DNA of 64,000 nt, from positions 124,001 through 188,000 of the forward strand of contig DASWJS010000017.1 in the NCBI GenBank assembly GCA_036397035.1, given 5' to 3'. The notes beneath the pieces are model-generated. The model did not search any database. It had not been told where the DNA came from and worked only from the letters and a program-made list of their open reading frames with translations. Shown piece by piece: positions 16,560-27,908 of the stretch. The translations under genes were made by a program, and so were the position numbers. The stretch is from DASWJS01 sp036397035. Its GTDB lineage: Bacteria > Actinomycetota > AC-67. Positions within the stretch are counted from its first letter, which is position 1, and the number at the start of each line of letters is the position of its first letter.

Positions 16560-16874
16560 CTACTTGGCCGCGAAGACGTCCAGCAGGGCGACCTTCTGCT
16601 TGTCGCCCAGGCCGCGGATCCGGCGAGTCGGCGCGATCTCGAGCTGCTCCATGATCTTCTTCGCGCGTACCTTGCCCACGCCGGGCAGGGCCTCCAGCAC
16701 GGCCGACACCTTCATCTTGCCGACCGTCCCGTCCGACTGACGATCCAGCATGTTCTGAAGGCTGAGGGTGCCCGCCTTCAGTTGCTGCTTGATCTCGGCG
16801 CGAGCCTTCCGCGCCTCAGCCGCTTTTGCCAATGCATCGCGTCGCTGCTCCTCAGTCAGGGTCGGAAGCGGCAT
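16560..16874 (-). CDS. mihF: Integration host factor, actinobacterial type (mIHF)
   Basis: 104-residue nucleoid-associated protein of the actinobacteria-specific mIHF/sIHF family. It has an N-terminal basic helix (EEQRRDALAKAAEARKARAEIK) and a helix-two-turn-helix DNA-binding core ending in VLEALPGVGKVRAKKIMEQLEIAPTRRIRGLG. The ATG at 16874 is preceded by AAGGAGGG at good spacing. Its presence next to gmk is the best lineage marker in the window. A promoter is visible just upstream. Confidence 0.95.
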   Translation of the reverse strand: MPLPTLTEEQRRDALAKAAEARKARAEIKQQLKAGTLSLQNMLDRQSDGTVGKMKVSAVLEALPGVGKVRAKKIMEQLEIAPTRRIRGLGDKQKVALLDVFAAK

Positions 16875-16912
16875 ACGCTTTCCCTCCTTCTCGGGCCGCA
16901 CGAACGAAAGTC

Positions 16913-16940
16913 ACCATAGCAGCGGGGTTCGCCGATGCAA
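16913..16940 (-). promoter_or_regulatory. Promoter of mihF
   Basis: Minus strand: TTGCAT (16935-16940), 16 bases, then TATGGT (16913-16918), giving a start about 30 bases before the Shine-Dalgarno. It sits between pyrE and mihF. The -35 is only half-matched. Confidence 0.45.
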
Positions 16941-17013
16941 GGATTCGCGCAGGTCAGAGGGCTGCTGGGGCCGCGTGGGAGTGGCGGATGTTGCTCATGG
17001 TGCGGATGTGACG

Positions 17014-17583
17014 CTAGGTGCCGGAGAGGTGGCGGCTTCCGGGGCTCTCCAGGGGCCTGGCGTCCCGGCACAACGGGCAATCGGCCGGGTCCCAGTCGTC
17101 GGCATCGATCGCGAGCAGCGCCGTGAAGGTCAGGCTCGAAGGCGCGTTCGAACGATCGACCATCGCCGCGACGCCGATCACCCGGGCGCCGGTAGCGCGC
17201 ACCGCCTCGACGACCTCGGCCGCCGACCCGCCTGTCGTGACCACGTCCTCGACGACCAGGACCTGGTCCGACGGATCCAGGGCTTGCCCGCGGCGGAGAT
17301 GCATCCGGCCGTCCGCCCGCTCGGTGAACAGGAAGCGAACCCCCAGCGCCCGCGCGGTTGCGAAGCCCAGCGTGATCGCCCCGACCGCGGGTGCGACCAC
17401 GACCGTCGGGCCCGCCGGCCGCCACTGCTCGGCCATGGCCTCTCCGATGGCGCTCGTCGCCTCCGGGTGCTCGAAGACCCGCTGCTTCTGGACGTAGACG
17501 TCGCTGTGACGGCCGCTGGACAGCTCGAAGTGGCCGGTGAGCAGGGCGCCCGTTTCCTCCAGCAGCGCGCGGACGTCGGTCAC
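17014..17583 (-). CDS. pyrE: Orotate phosphoribosyltransferase
   Basis: 189 residues, converting orotate and PRPP to OMP. The substrate region FELSSGRHSDVYVQKQ and the PRPP-binding motif VLVVEDVVTTGGSAAEVVEAV are intact. The C-terminus carries CPLCRDARPLES, a two-cysteine extension of unknown use. The GTG at 17583 overlaps the pyrF stop by 4 bases. It is the last gene of the carB-pyrK-pyrD-pyrF-pyrE unit. Confidence 0.95.
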   Translation of the reverse strand: MTDVRALLEETGALLTGHFELSSGRHSDVYVQKQRVFEHPEATSAIGEAMAEQWRPAGPTVVVAPAVGAITLGFATARALGVRFLFTERADGRMHLRRGQALDPSDQVLVVEDVVTTGGSAAEVVEAVRATGARVIGVAAMVDRSNAPSSLTFTALLAIDADDWDPADCPLCRDARPLESPGSRHLSGT

Positions 17584-18248
17584 GCCAGCTCCCGCAGGAT
17601 CGACTCGGCCGCCGCGCGCGGGTCGGGCGCGCGCGTGATCGGCCGCCCGACCACCAGGTAGTCGGCGCCCGCGTCGAGCGCCTGCCTGGGAGTCATCGTG
17701 CGCACCTGGTCGTCCGCGGGGCTGCCGGCGGGCCGGATGCCCGGCGTGACGATCAGGAACGGCGCCGGCGCGACGGCTCGCACGGCCGCGACGTCGGCCG
17801 GCGCGCACACGACGCCGTCGCATCCCGCTTCGCGCGCAAGAGCGGCGAGCATCGGGACCGCTTCGGCCGCCGGCGGCAGACCGATCTCCTTCAGGTCGCC
17901 GTCGCCGAGGCTCGTCAGGATCGTGACGGCGAGGATCTTCGTCTTGCCCTTCGTCTCGTTCGCAGCCTCCAGCATCGCGCGCCCGCCGAGCGCATGGACG
18001 TTCAGCATCGCCGGGCCGAGCGGCGCGAGCGCCGCCACCGTCCGCCGCACCGTGGTGGGGATGTCGTGCAGCTTGAGATCGAGGAAGAGTCCGCGCTCGG
18101 CCAGCGCCTCGACGGCGCGCGGTCCTTCCGCGTCGAACAGCTCCATGCCGATCTTCACGCCGCCCGCCGCGTCGCCGACCACGTCAACGAGCGCCAGCGC
18201 GTGCTCCAGCGACGGAACGTCGAGCGCGACCAGGATCGGGTTCACCAT
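17580..18248 (-). CDS. pyrF: Orotidine 5'-phosphate decarboxylase
   Basis: 222-residue group I OMP decarboxylase making UMP. The catalytic Lys-Asp array is in LFLDLKLHDIPTTV; VTPGIRP and YLVVGRPIT form the phosphate end. This short form differs from the longer type common in mycobacteria. The ATG at 18248 or the adjacent GTG at 18245 overlaps the pyrD stop. Confidence 0.96.
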   Translation of the reverse strand: MVNPILVALDVPSLEHALALVDVVGDAAGGVKIGMELFDAEGPRAVEALAERGLFLDLKLHDIPTTVRRTVAALAPLGPAMLNVHALGGRAMLEAANETKGKTKILAVTILTSLGDGDLKEIGLPPAAEAVPMLAALAREAGCDGVVCAPADVAAVRAVAPAPFLIVTPGIRPAGSPADDQVRTMTPRQALDAGADYLVVGRPITRAPDPRAAAESILRELA

Positions 18249-19156
18249 TGCTTCGTCGCTCCCCTGATCGCGTCGAGGCTCTCGATGCCGTGGGCGTCCA
18301 GGTAGCGAGCGATGCCCTCGGCGACGTGCGCGGTCACCCGCGGATCCACGAAGTTCGCGGTGCCCACGGCGATCGCGGTGGCCCCCGCGAGGACGAACTC
18401 GATCGCGTCCTCGCCCGTGCGGATGCCGCCCATGCCGACGATCGGCACGTGCGGCAGCGCCTGGTGGACCTGCCAGACGCAGCGCAGCGCGATCGGCTTG
18501 ATCGCCGGACCGCTGAGGCCGCCGGTCGTCGTGGACAGCTTCGGCATGCGCGTGTCGACGTCGATCGCCATGCCGAGCGTGGTGTTCACCAGGCTCAGAG
18601 CGGGGGCGCCGGCCTCGGCGACGGCGCTCGCGACGGCGACGAGGTCGGTGACGTCGGGGCTGAGCTTGACCAGGATCGGAACGTCCGCGGCCGCGACGGC
18701 CACGGACGTGACCTCGGCGGCGCGGGCCGGGTCGAGCGCGAACATGAAGCCGCGGTCCTCCAGGTTCGGGCAGGACAGGTTCAGCTCGATCGCGACGAGA
18801 CCCGCGCCGCGCAGGCGCTCGACGCAGGTCACGTAGTCCTCGACGCTGTGCCCGCCGACGCTGGCGATCGCGGGGGTCCCGCGCTCGGCGAGCCAGGGCA
18901 GGTCCTTCGCGCGGAAAGCGTCCACGCCCGGGTTCTGCAGGCCGATCGCGTTGAGCATCCCGCTGGCGGTCTCCGCGCCCCGCGGCGGGTCGATCCCCTG
19001 CCGCGGGTTCGGCGTCACGGTCTTGCACACCACTGCGCCGAGGTGGTCGAGCGAGCCGAAGCGCGCGACCTCCCGGCCGGAGCCGAAGCAGCCGCTCGCC
19101 GTCAGCACCGGGCTTCGCAGCCCGATGCCGGCGAGGCTCACCTCCAGCGCGCTCAT
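18242..19156 (-). CDS. pyrD: Dihydroorotate dehydrogenase, class 1B catalytic subunit
   Basis: 304 residues. The FMN-binding barrel begins LAGIGLRSPVLTASGCFGSG, and the catalytic base is the Cys in ELNLSCPNLEDRG, as in class 1 enzymes. The C-terminal GMGGIRTGEDAIEFVLAGATAIAVGT binds the FMN phosphate. It pairs with pyrK immediately upstream (ATGA overlap), so electrons go to NAD+ through PyrK rather than to the quinone pool. Confidence 0.95.
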   Translation of the reverse strand: MSALEVSLAGIGLRSPVLTASGCFGSGREVARFGSLDHLGAVVCKTVTPNPRQGIDPPRGAETASGMLNAIGLQNPGVDAFRAKDLPWLAERGTPAIASVGGHSVEDYVTCVERLRGAGLVAIELNLSCPNLEDRGFMFALDPARAAEVTSVAVAAADVPILVKLSPDVTDLVAVASAVAEAGAPALSLVNTTLGMAIDVDTRMPKLSTTTGGLSGPAIKPIALRCVWQVHQALPHVPIVGMGGIRTGEDAIEFVLAGATAIAVGTANFVDPRVTAHVAEGIARYLDAHGIESLDAIRGATKQW

Positions 19157-19967
19157 CCGGCCGCGCCTCCCACGGCGGCCTCGGGCGCGGCGGCCGCGCC
19201 GTCCGGCAGGGCGGCGCCGTCGAAGACCGGCCCTTCGGTGCACACGCGCAGGTTCCTGATCCCCTCGGGCGTCTTGACTGCGCGCACGCAGGTCCAGCAG
19301 ACGCCGATCCCGCACGCCATGAATTCCTCGAAGGCGAGGTTCGCGCGCACGCCTTCCGTGGCGCAGGTCCGGGCGACGGCGTCCAGCATCCTGTTCGGCC
19401 CGCAGGCGTAGACGATCTCCGCGCCGCTGCTCGCCACGAGGCCCGGGAGCACGTCGGTCACGACGCCGGCTCGTCCGGCCGAGCCGTCGTCGGTCGTGAC
19501 GGTGAGCGAGGCGAACCGCATGCCCAGCTCGTGGTCGAGGAAGAGACGGTCGGCGGTGCGAGCGCCGGCGATCGCGTGAACGGCTCGCGGGGACCCGGTC
19601 GCGCGCAGACGCTCGGCGATGAAGACGAGCGCCGCCGTGCCGTACCCGCCGCCGACGACGATCGCGTCGCCCTGCCCGGAGAGGTCGAAGCCGCGGCCGA
19701 GCGGACCCACGACGCTCAGCTCCGCGCCGACGGGGCACGAGGCGAGCCAGCGCGTCGCGGGACCGACCGCGTCGAACGCGATCGACACGCGCTCGCCCTC
19801 GACCCGGTAGATGGAGAACGGGCGGCGGAGCAGCCCGACGGGTTCGGTGCCGATGGTGACGAACTGACCCGGCTCCGCGCGCGCGGCGATCTCGGGCGCC
19901 TCCAGCGTGAGCACCCAGTAGACGCCGATCCGGGACCGGCCGGTGACCGGCGCGTCGACGATCGCGC

Positions 19968-19971
<4 letters not shown>
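19153..19971 (-). CDS. pyrK: Dihydroorotate dehydrogenase electron-transfer subunit
   Basis: 272 residues of the ferredoxin-reductase fold. The FAD-binding segment is RRPFSIYRVEG, the NAD-binding segment IVVGGGYGTAALVFIAERL then YACGPNRMLDAVA. The C-terminal [2Fe-2S] ligands are in CGIGVCWTC plus a later Cys in NLRVCTEGPVF. It channels electrons from PyrD FMN to NAD+. The tail after the cluster is alanine-rich. GTG overlaps the carB stop by 4 bases. Confidence 0.94.
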
Positions 19972-23201
<3,230 letters not shown>

Positions 23202-23264
23202 CTAGCGGATTCCCCTCCCCCATGCGTTAGCGGGGAAAGGCTCCGTTGGAAAACGGGTCACCGG

Positions 23265-23298
23265 CAAAAGAAAGGCCCGCACGGCGCGCGCGCGGACC
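23265..23298 (-). terminator. Intrinsic terminator in the carB leader (attenuator)
   Basis: Minus strand: GGTCCGCG (23291-23298) pairs, with two G-U pairs, with TGCGGGCC (23274-23281) around a 9-base loop, followed directly by TTTCTTTTG (23265-23273). It lies after the PyrR hairpin and well before the carB GTG, the layout of PyrR-controlled attenuators. Confidence 0.7.
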
Positions 23299-23318
23299 AG
23301 CGTCTCGACCACTCTTCT

Positions 23319-23353
23319 CCCTTCCGGGCCTCACGGGACCCGCTCTTAAAGGG
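23319..23353 (-). promoter_or_regulatory. PyrR-binding RNA hairpin upstream of carB
   Basis: On the minus strand the transcript carries GTCCCGTGAGGCCC, matching the known PyrR binding-loop pattern UCCNGNGAGGY, on a stem (23326-23341) enclosed by an outer CCCTT/AAGGG stem (23349-23353 with 23319-23323). The same architecture occurs before pyrR. PyrR with UMP is expected to bind here. Confidence 0.75.
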
Positions 23354-23363
23354 TGCTCGGCGC

Positions 23364-23372
23364 ATGATACCA
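23364..23372 (-). promoter_or_regulatory. Extended -10 promoter of carB unit
   Basis: Minus strand TGGTATCAT: TG, one base, TATCAT (23364-23369). No -35 is evident. The predicted start near 23357 would put the PyrR hairpin at the very 5' end. The pyrR promoter has the same TGGTA form. Confidence 0.55.
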
Positions 23373-23424
23373 GGCGCACCCGGGATGCTCCGGCCCTGCG
23401 GGTTCGGAGCGCGGACCGCGCTCG

Positions 23425-23430
23425 TATAGG
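23425..23430 (+). promoter_or_regulatory. -10 element suggesting a leaderless transcript
   Basis: TATAGG ends 8 bases before the ATG at 23439, so transcription would start at or next to the start codon. No Shine-Dalgarno precedes the ATG. Leaderless mRNAs are common in actinobacteria; the -35 is not clear. Confidence 0.4.
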
Positions 23431-23438
23431 CTTCGCGC

Positions 23439-24059
23439 ATGGACAACCCATCCGAAACCATAACCAAGGGGACGGTCGCCGACGAGCGGGTCGCGCTCTC
23501 GCTGCCGGCGCTCGTCGGCGCCGTCATCGCGCTCGGCCTCATCGGCTGGGGCCTCTACGCGACCGTTCTCAAGCCTGATCCCCTTCCGGCCCCGGCGCCC
23601 GATCCCGGCACGTCGGCCGAGGCGCCGAAGGACTCTCGCCGCTATTACGGCAAGCGATACTCGCTCGTCCCACCGCCGGGCTGGGCCAGACTCAACGAAC
23701 CCGGCATCGACGTCGGATGGGGCAAGCCTCGGTTGGGCCGCGCCATCGCCGTCTCGACGACCTACAGCGCGAAGCTTCCGCCTCGGGCGCTCGCCAGGCA
23801 GTTCGTGGCGGGGATCGACGAGGGCGATGTCCCACTCGACTGGCACATCACCGGGTCCACGAAGGTGCGGGTCGACGGCGTGACGGCCCGGCGCTTCGAC
23901 CTCAGCGGAAGCGTCCAAGGGGTCCCGATCCGCGGGCGGATCGTCGTGACGCAACCAGAGCGCCGACTGTTCGCGTTCATGGCGCTCTCCCCTGGAAGCG
24001 AGTGGGCGGTCACGCGCGACCGATTCGGCAAGATGATGCGCACGGTCGAGTTGACCTGA
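23439..24059 (+). CDS. Membrane-anchored protein with PsbP/DUF1795-like exported domain
   Basis: 206 residues, plus strand, inside the pyr cluster. One hydrophobic helix (about residues 22-45, LSLPALVGAVIALGLIGWGLYATVL) follows a short cytosolic N-terminus. A Pro-rich linker leads to a globular domain with YSLVPPPGWARLNEPGIDVGW, later FMALSPGSEWAVTRDRFGKMMRTVEL, the pattern of PsbP-like lipoprotein domains (inference). It converges on the gene ending at 24064 and diverges from carB. No metabolic link to pyrimidines is seen. It physically splits the pyr genes into two units. Confidence 0.8.
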   Translation: MDNPSETITKGTVADERVALSLPALVGAVIALGLIGWGLYATVLKPDPLPAPAPDPGTSAEAPKDSRRYYGKRYSLVPPPGWARLNEPGIDVGWGKPRLGRAIAVSTTYSAKLPPRALARQFVAGIDEGDVPLDWHITGSTKVRVDGVTARRFDLSGSVQGVPIRGRIVVTQPERRLFAFMALSPGSEWAVTRDRFGKMMRTVELT

Positions 24060-24063
24060 CCGC

Positions 24064-24417
24064 TCACCAGCCTTCGTAGAAGCCCTTCTCCATCGCGTCT
24101 TCGTAGAAGCGGCGGGCTTCGGCCGCGGTGATCAGGCCCATCTTGAGCGCGAACTTGCTCATGCCCTCCAGGGACGCGACCAGGCCGCGGAAGCGCTCGT
24201 CGGGCCGTTGGGAATCGCGGTCCTTCTCCTTGGCGCCGATCACGCCCTCGGCCCGCATCTTCTCCTTCAGGATCAGCGCCTTGTCGAACTCGTCCCCGAG
24301 CAGCGCGCGCGCCTTCTCGGCCAGCTCTCCCCGCACGGGTTCGGGCTTCGCGCCCTCGCCACCCACGCCGCCGAGCGTGCGAAGGCCGCCCACCTTGACT
24401 CGCTCTTGGTCGCTCAC
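24064..24417 (-). CDS. Hypothetical protein at the end of the pyrR-carA operon
   Basis: 117-residue charged soluble protein not recognised. The N-terminal 30 residues are Gly/Lys-rich (VGGLRTLGGVGGEGAKPEP), then helical segments (ELAEKARALLGDEFDKALILKEKMRAEG; LVASLEGMSKFALKMGLIT) and the end ARRFYEDAMEKGFYEGW. The GTG at 24417 has GAGAGG 9 bases upstream; a GTG at 24426 would overlap the carA stop. Codon use fits its neighbours, and it is probably co-translated with carA. Confidence 0.7.
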   Translation of the reverse strand: MSDQERVKVGGLRTLGGVGGEGAKPEPVRGELAEKARALLGDEFDKALILKEKMRAEGVIGAKEKDRDSQRPDERFRGLVASLEGMSKFALKMGLITAAEARRFYEDAMEKGFYEGW

Positions 24418-24422
24418 GTTCC

Positions 24423-25538
24423 TCACCCTCTCATCGATGCGGTGAACCGCTCGAACAGGTAGCTCGCGTCGTGCGGGCCGGGACTCGCCTCCGGGTGGTA
24501 CTGCACGCCGAACGCCGGGACGTCCTCGCACGCGATCCCCTCGACGCAGCCGTCGTTCAGGTTCACGTGGGTGACGCGGACGGCGCCGTGCTCGGTCCGC
24601 GCAACGCCGTCTTCGTCGAACCACGCGCGATCCACCGCAAAGCCGTGGTTGTGGCTCGTCACCTCCACGCGCCCGTCCTCCAGGCGCTTCACGGGCTGGT
24701 TGATGCCGCGGTGCCCGAAGCGAAGCTTGTAGGTCGGCGCGCCGAGCGCGAGCGCCAGGATCTGATGCCCGAGGCAGATCCCGAAGATCGGCACCGTGCC
24801 GAGCAGCGCCCGCACGTCGTCGATCCCCGCGCGAACGGCCGCCGGGTCGCCGGGCCCGTTGGACAGGAAGACGCCGTCGAAGCCGGTCAGCTCGCTCGCC
24901 GGCGTGGACGCGGGGAACACCGTCACGTCGCAGCCGTGCGCGGCGAGCAGCCGCAGGATGTTGAACTTGATCCCGAAGTCGTACGCCGCGACGCGGTAGG
25001 TCGCCGCGCTCGCCGATTCGGCGCCGAGCACGTCGGTCGCGCGGTACGGCTCGGTCGTCGTCACGGGATCGACGAGGTTCGTCCCCTCCATCCCGGGCGA
25101 GGCCAGGACCTGCGCGCGCAGCGCCTCCTCGTCCATCTCGGTCGAGATCGCGGCGCGCATCGCGCCCTGCGAGCGCAGGTGGCGCGTGAGCCGGCGCGTG
25201 TCCACGCCGTCGATGCCGACGATGTCCGCGGCCGCGAGGTAAGCGTCCAGCGACCCGGTCGCCCGATGGTTGGAGTAGTCCCGGCTCAGCTCACGGACGG
25301 CGAACCCGGCCACCCGCACGCGGCTCGACTCGACGTCGTCTTCGTTCACCCCGTAGTTGCCGACGTGCGGGTAGGTCATCGCGACGATCTGCGCGTGGTA
25401 GCTGGGGTCGGTCAGGACCTCCTGGTACCCGGTCATCGCGGTGTTGAAGACCGCCTCGCCGAAGGCGGTCCCCGTCGCGCCGAAGGAACGGCCGCGGAAG
25501 ACGCTGCCGTCCTCCAGGACCAGGATCGCGTCGCCCAC
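24423..25538 (-). CDS. carA: Carbamoyl-phosphate synthase small chain
   Basis: 371 residues. The N-terminal CPSase domain is LVLEDGSVFRGRSFGATGTAFGE... and the C-terminal class I glutamine amidotransferase has the nucleophile in FGICLGHQILALALG and the His/Glu of the triad in FGVQYHPEASPGP. It supplies ammonia to CarB. The GTG overlaps the preceding small gene's stop as TAGTG. It is separated from carB by a plus-strand gene, which is unusual. Confidence 0.97.
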   Translation of the reverse strand: MGDAILVLEDGSVFRGRSFGATGTAFGEAVFNTAMTGYQEVLTDPSYHAQIVAMTYPHVGNYGVNEDDVESSRVRVAGFAVRELSRDYSNHRATGSLDAYLAAADIVGIDGVDTRRLTRHLRSQGAMRAAISTEMDEEALRAQVLASPGMEGTNLVDPVTTTEPYRATDVLGAESASAATYRVAAYDFGIKFNILRLLAAHGCDVTVFPASTPASELTGFDGVFLSNGPGDPAAVRAGIDDVRALLGTVPIFGICLGHQILALALGAPTYKLRFGHRGINQPVKRLEDGRVEVTSHNHGFAVDRAWFDEDGVARTEHGAVRVTHVNLNDGCVEGIACEDVPAFGVQYHPEASPGPHDASYLFERFTASMRG

Positions 25539-25651
25539 TACCTGCCCTTCCGGGCCTTCCCCTTCTCCTCGGCCTTGCGCAGCTCGCGCACGGCCTTCTT
25601 GCGCTCGCGGTCGCGCGCCCAGCGGACCGGCTTGCGGTCACCCCTGCCCAT
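25538..25651 (-). CDS. Small basic protein coupled between pyrC and carA
   Basis: A 37-residue frame from ATG at 25651 to TAG at 25538, unusually rich in Arg and Lys (MGRGDRKPVRW..., KKAVRELRKAEEKGKARKGR). Its start overlaps the pyrC stop by 14 bases and its stop overlaps the carA GTG as TAGTG, exactly filling the gap. That fit and the absence of any other function for these bases argue that it is translated. The opening MGRGDRK resembles small basic ribosomal protein bTHX, but the rest does not match. Function unknown. Confidence 0.6.
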   Translation of the reverse strand: MGRGDRKPVRWARDRERKKAVRELRKAEEKGKARKGR

Positions 25652-26930
25652 CTGCGTCCTTTCCGTCGCGGACGGTAAACCGCCCTCGGAGCATCGTGTG
25701 CACGACTCTACCGCGCAGCTTCTCGCCGGCGAACGGCGTGTTGCGCGACAGGCTGGCCATCGCGCCCGGCTCGACCGTCCAGTTGGCTTCGGGGTCGAAG
25801 ACGACCAGGTTCGCGGGCGCGCCGGCTTCGATCGGTCCGCCGTGGCCGGCGAGACCGCGGATGCGGGCGGGTGCGCTCGACAGGACCTCGACCGCGCGCG
25901 GCAGGTCGAGTCCCGAATGGGTCAGCACCACGCCGAGCGCCGTCTCCAGGTTGAGCATCCCGCACGGCGCGCGATCGAACTCCTGCTCCTTGTCCTCGCG
26001 GGGGTGCGGCGCATGGTCGGTCGCGACACAGTCGATCGTGCCGTCGGCAAGCCCCGCCCGCAGCGCGTCGGCGTCGGCCTGCGTCCGCAGCGGCGGCGCG
26101 ACCTTGAAGACCGGGTCGTAGCCGCGGACGCGCTCGTCGGTCAGGACGAGGTGGTGCGGCGTCACCTCCGCGGTCACGCGCACGCCCTCGGCCTTGGCGC
26201 GCCGGATCAGCTCGACCGTGCGCGCCGCGGATACGTGCAGGACGTGCAGCCGCGCGCCCGTCAGCCGCGCGAGCGCGATGTCGCGCGCCACGACGATCTC
26301 CTCGGCCTCGGCCGGGATGCCTCGGATTCCCAGCTCCGCGGAAGCCTCGCCTTCGTGCATGTGCCCGCCGGAGGCAAGGCCGCGGTCCTCCGCGTGGTTC
26401 GCGACGATGCCGTCGAAGGTGCGCGCGTACTCCATCGCGCGGCGCATGAGGCCGGCGTCTTGCACGCACCTGCCGTCGTCGGAGAAGAAGTTCACGCGGG
26501 CGCCGCTGGTGGCCATCTCCCCCATCTCCGCGAGCTTCTCGCCCCGCAGGCCGATCGTGATCGCGCCCACGGGGTACACGTCGGCGAACCCGGCGGCGCG
26601 GCCGAGCGCGGCGACCTGCTCGACCACGGCGGCCGAGTCGGCGACCGGGTCGGTGTTGGCCATCGCGCAGACGGCCGTGAAGCCGCCGCGCGCGGCGGCG
26701 CGCGTTCCCGAGGCGACCGTCTCTGCGTCCTCGCGGCCCGGCTCGCGCAGGTGCGTGTGCAGGTCGACGAAGCCCGGCGCGACGACGAGGCCCGCGCAGT
26801 CGATCGTCTCCGCGCCGTCGAGACCGCGACCGGCGCCCGCAACGGCGTCGCCCTCGACCAGCACGTCGGCGATCTCGTCGACGCCCGCCGCGGGGTCGAT
26901 CACGCGGCCACCCTTCAAGAGCACGCTCAC
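25638..26930 (-). CDS. pyrC: Dihydroorotase, type I (metal-dependent)
   Basis: 430 residues. Zinc-binding HTHLREPG, substrate motif MANTDPV, and later metal ligands in NHAED, HVLHVSAARTVELI and VATDHAPH. It cyclises carbamoyl aspartate to dihydroorotate. The carboxylated-lysine position seen in many family members is replaced in the ARVNFFSDDGRCV segment, as in Aquifex-type forms (inference). GTG at 26930 overlaps the pyrB stop by 4 bases. Confidence 0.95.
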   Translation of the reverse strand: MSVLLKGGRVIDPAAGVDEIADVLVEGDAVAGAGRGLDGAETIDCAGLVVAPGFVDLHTHLREPGREDAETVASGTRAAARGGFTAVCAMANTDPVADSAAVVEQVAALGRAAGFADVYPVGAITIGLRGEKLAEMGEMATSGARVNFFSDDGRCVQDAGLMRRAMEYARTFDGIVANHAEDRGLASGGHMHEGEASAELGIRGIPAEAEEIVVARDIALARLTGARLHVLHVSAARTVELIRRAKAEGVRVTAEVTPHHLVLTDERVRGYDPVFKVAPPLRTQADADALRAGLADGTIDCVATDHAPHPREDKEQEFDRAPCGMLNLETALGVVLTHSGLDLPRAVEVLSSAPARIRGLAGHGGPIEAGAPANLVVFDPEANWTVEPGAMASLSRNTPFAGEKLRGRVVHTMLRGRFTVRDGKDADGQG

Positions 26931-27865
26931 TCGACCGGCACCTCTGCGCGGGCGTCGCGTCCGCCGAGCATCAGGTAGAGCAGCGCCATCCGCACCGCGA
27001 CGCCGTTGGCGACCTGGCTCGTGATGACCGAGCGCGGCAGCTCGGCCGGGTCGGCCGCGATCTCGACGCCCCGGTTCATCGGGCCGGGGTGCATGATGAT
27101 CGCGTCCTCCTTCAGCATCGCCGCGCGGGCCGCGTCGAGGCCCCAGAGGCGCGCATACTCGCGCAGCGTCGGCACGTACCCCGCGTCCATCCGCTCGAGC
27201 TGCATGCGCAGCAGGTACACGACGTCGGCCTTCGGCAGCACCGCGTCGACGTCCGGCGTGACCTCGACGCCCCAACCCTCGGCCTGCGGAGGCATCAGCG
27301 TCGGCGGACCGACCAGCGTCACTTCGGCGCCCATCGTCTGCAGCCCCCAGATCTCCGAGCGCGCAACGCGCGAGTGCAGCACGTCGCCGACGATCGCCAC
27401 GCGCAGCCCGTCGAAGGACTCGAAGTGCTGACGCATCGTGTACAGGTCCAGCAGCGCCTGCGTCGGGTGCTCGTGCATGCCGTCGCCCGCGTTGATCACG
27501 CCGGCGCTCACCCACTCGTGCAGGCGGTGGGGCGCGCCGGAGGAAGCGTGGCGGCACACGATCAGGTCGACGCCCATCGCCTCGATCGTCCGCGCCGTGT
27601 CCTTCAGCGACTCGCCCTTCTCCACGGCCGAGCCTCCCGCGGTGAAGTTGACCACGTCGGCGCTGAGGCGCTTGGCCGCAAGCTCGAACGAGGTGCGCGT
27701 GCGGGTGGAGGCTTCGTAGAACAGGTTCACGACCGTCTTGCCGCGCAGGGTCGGGTACTTGCGCGTGATGCGCGGGCCGTCCTTCTGGAAGACGGCCGCC
27801 TCGGCGAGGATGCGCTCGATCCCCGCGCGGTCGAGGTCGCGGATCGACAGCAGGCTCGCGATCAC
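26927..27865 (-). CDS. pyrB: Aspartate carbamoyltransferase catalytic subunit
   Basis: 312 residues. Carbamoyl-phosphate binding YEASTRTRTSFELAAKRL, then MHEHPTQALLDLYT and HPGPMNRGVEI in the aspartate domain. No pyrI gene is present, so it is probably unregulated by nucleotides at the protein level. The GTG start has GGGAGG 7 bases upstream. It follows pyrR by 43 bases. Confidence 0.96.
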   Translation of the reverse strand: MIASLLSIRDLDRAGIERILAEAAVFQKDGPRITRKYPTLRGKTVVNLFYEASTRTRTSFELAAKRLSADVVNFTAGGSAVEKGESLKDTARTIEAMGVDLIVCRHASSGAPHRLHEWVSAGVINAGDGMHEHPTQALLDLYTMRQHFESFDGLRVAIVGDVLHSRVARSEIWGLQTMGAEVTLVGPPTLMPPQAEGWGVEVTPDVDAVLPKADVVYLLRMQLERMDAGYVPTLREYARLWGLDAARAAMLKEDAIIMHPGPMNRGVEIAADPAELPRSVITSQVANGVAVRMALLYLMLGGRDARAEVPVE

Positions 27866-27908
27866 GCCCGGGCCTCCCGCGCGATCCTTCGTGCCTGCCC
27901 GGCGAGCG

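Noticed and set aside
25538..25651. Ribosomal protein bTHX
   Set aside because: MGRGDRK resembles the bTHX start, but the following residues do not match the RRGKIWRGTYG-type pattern, and the helix-forming tail is different.
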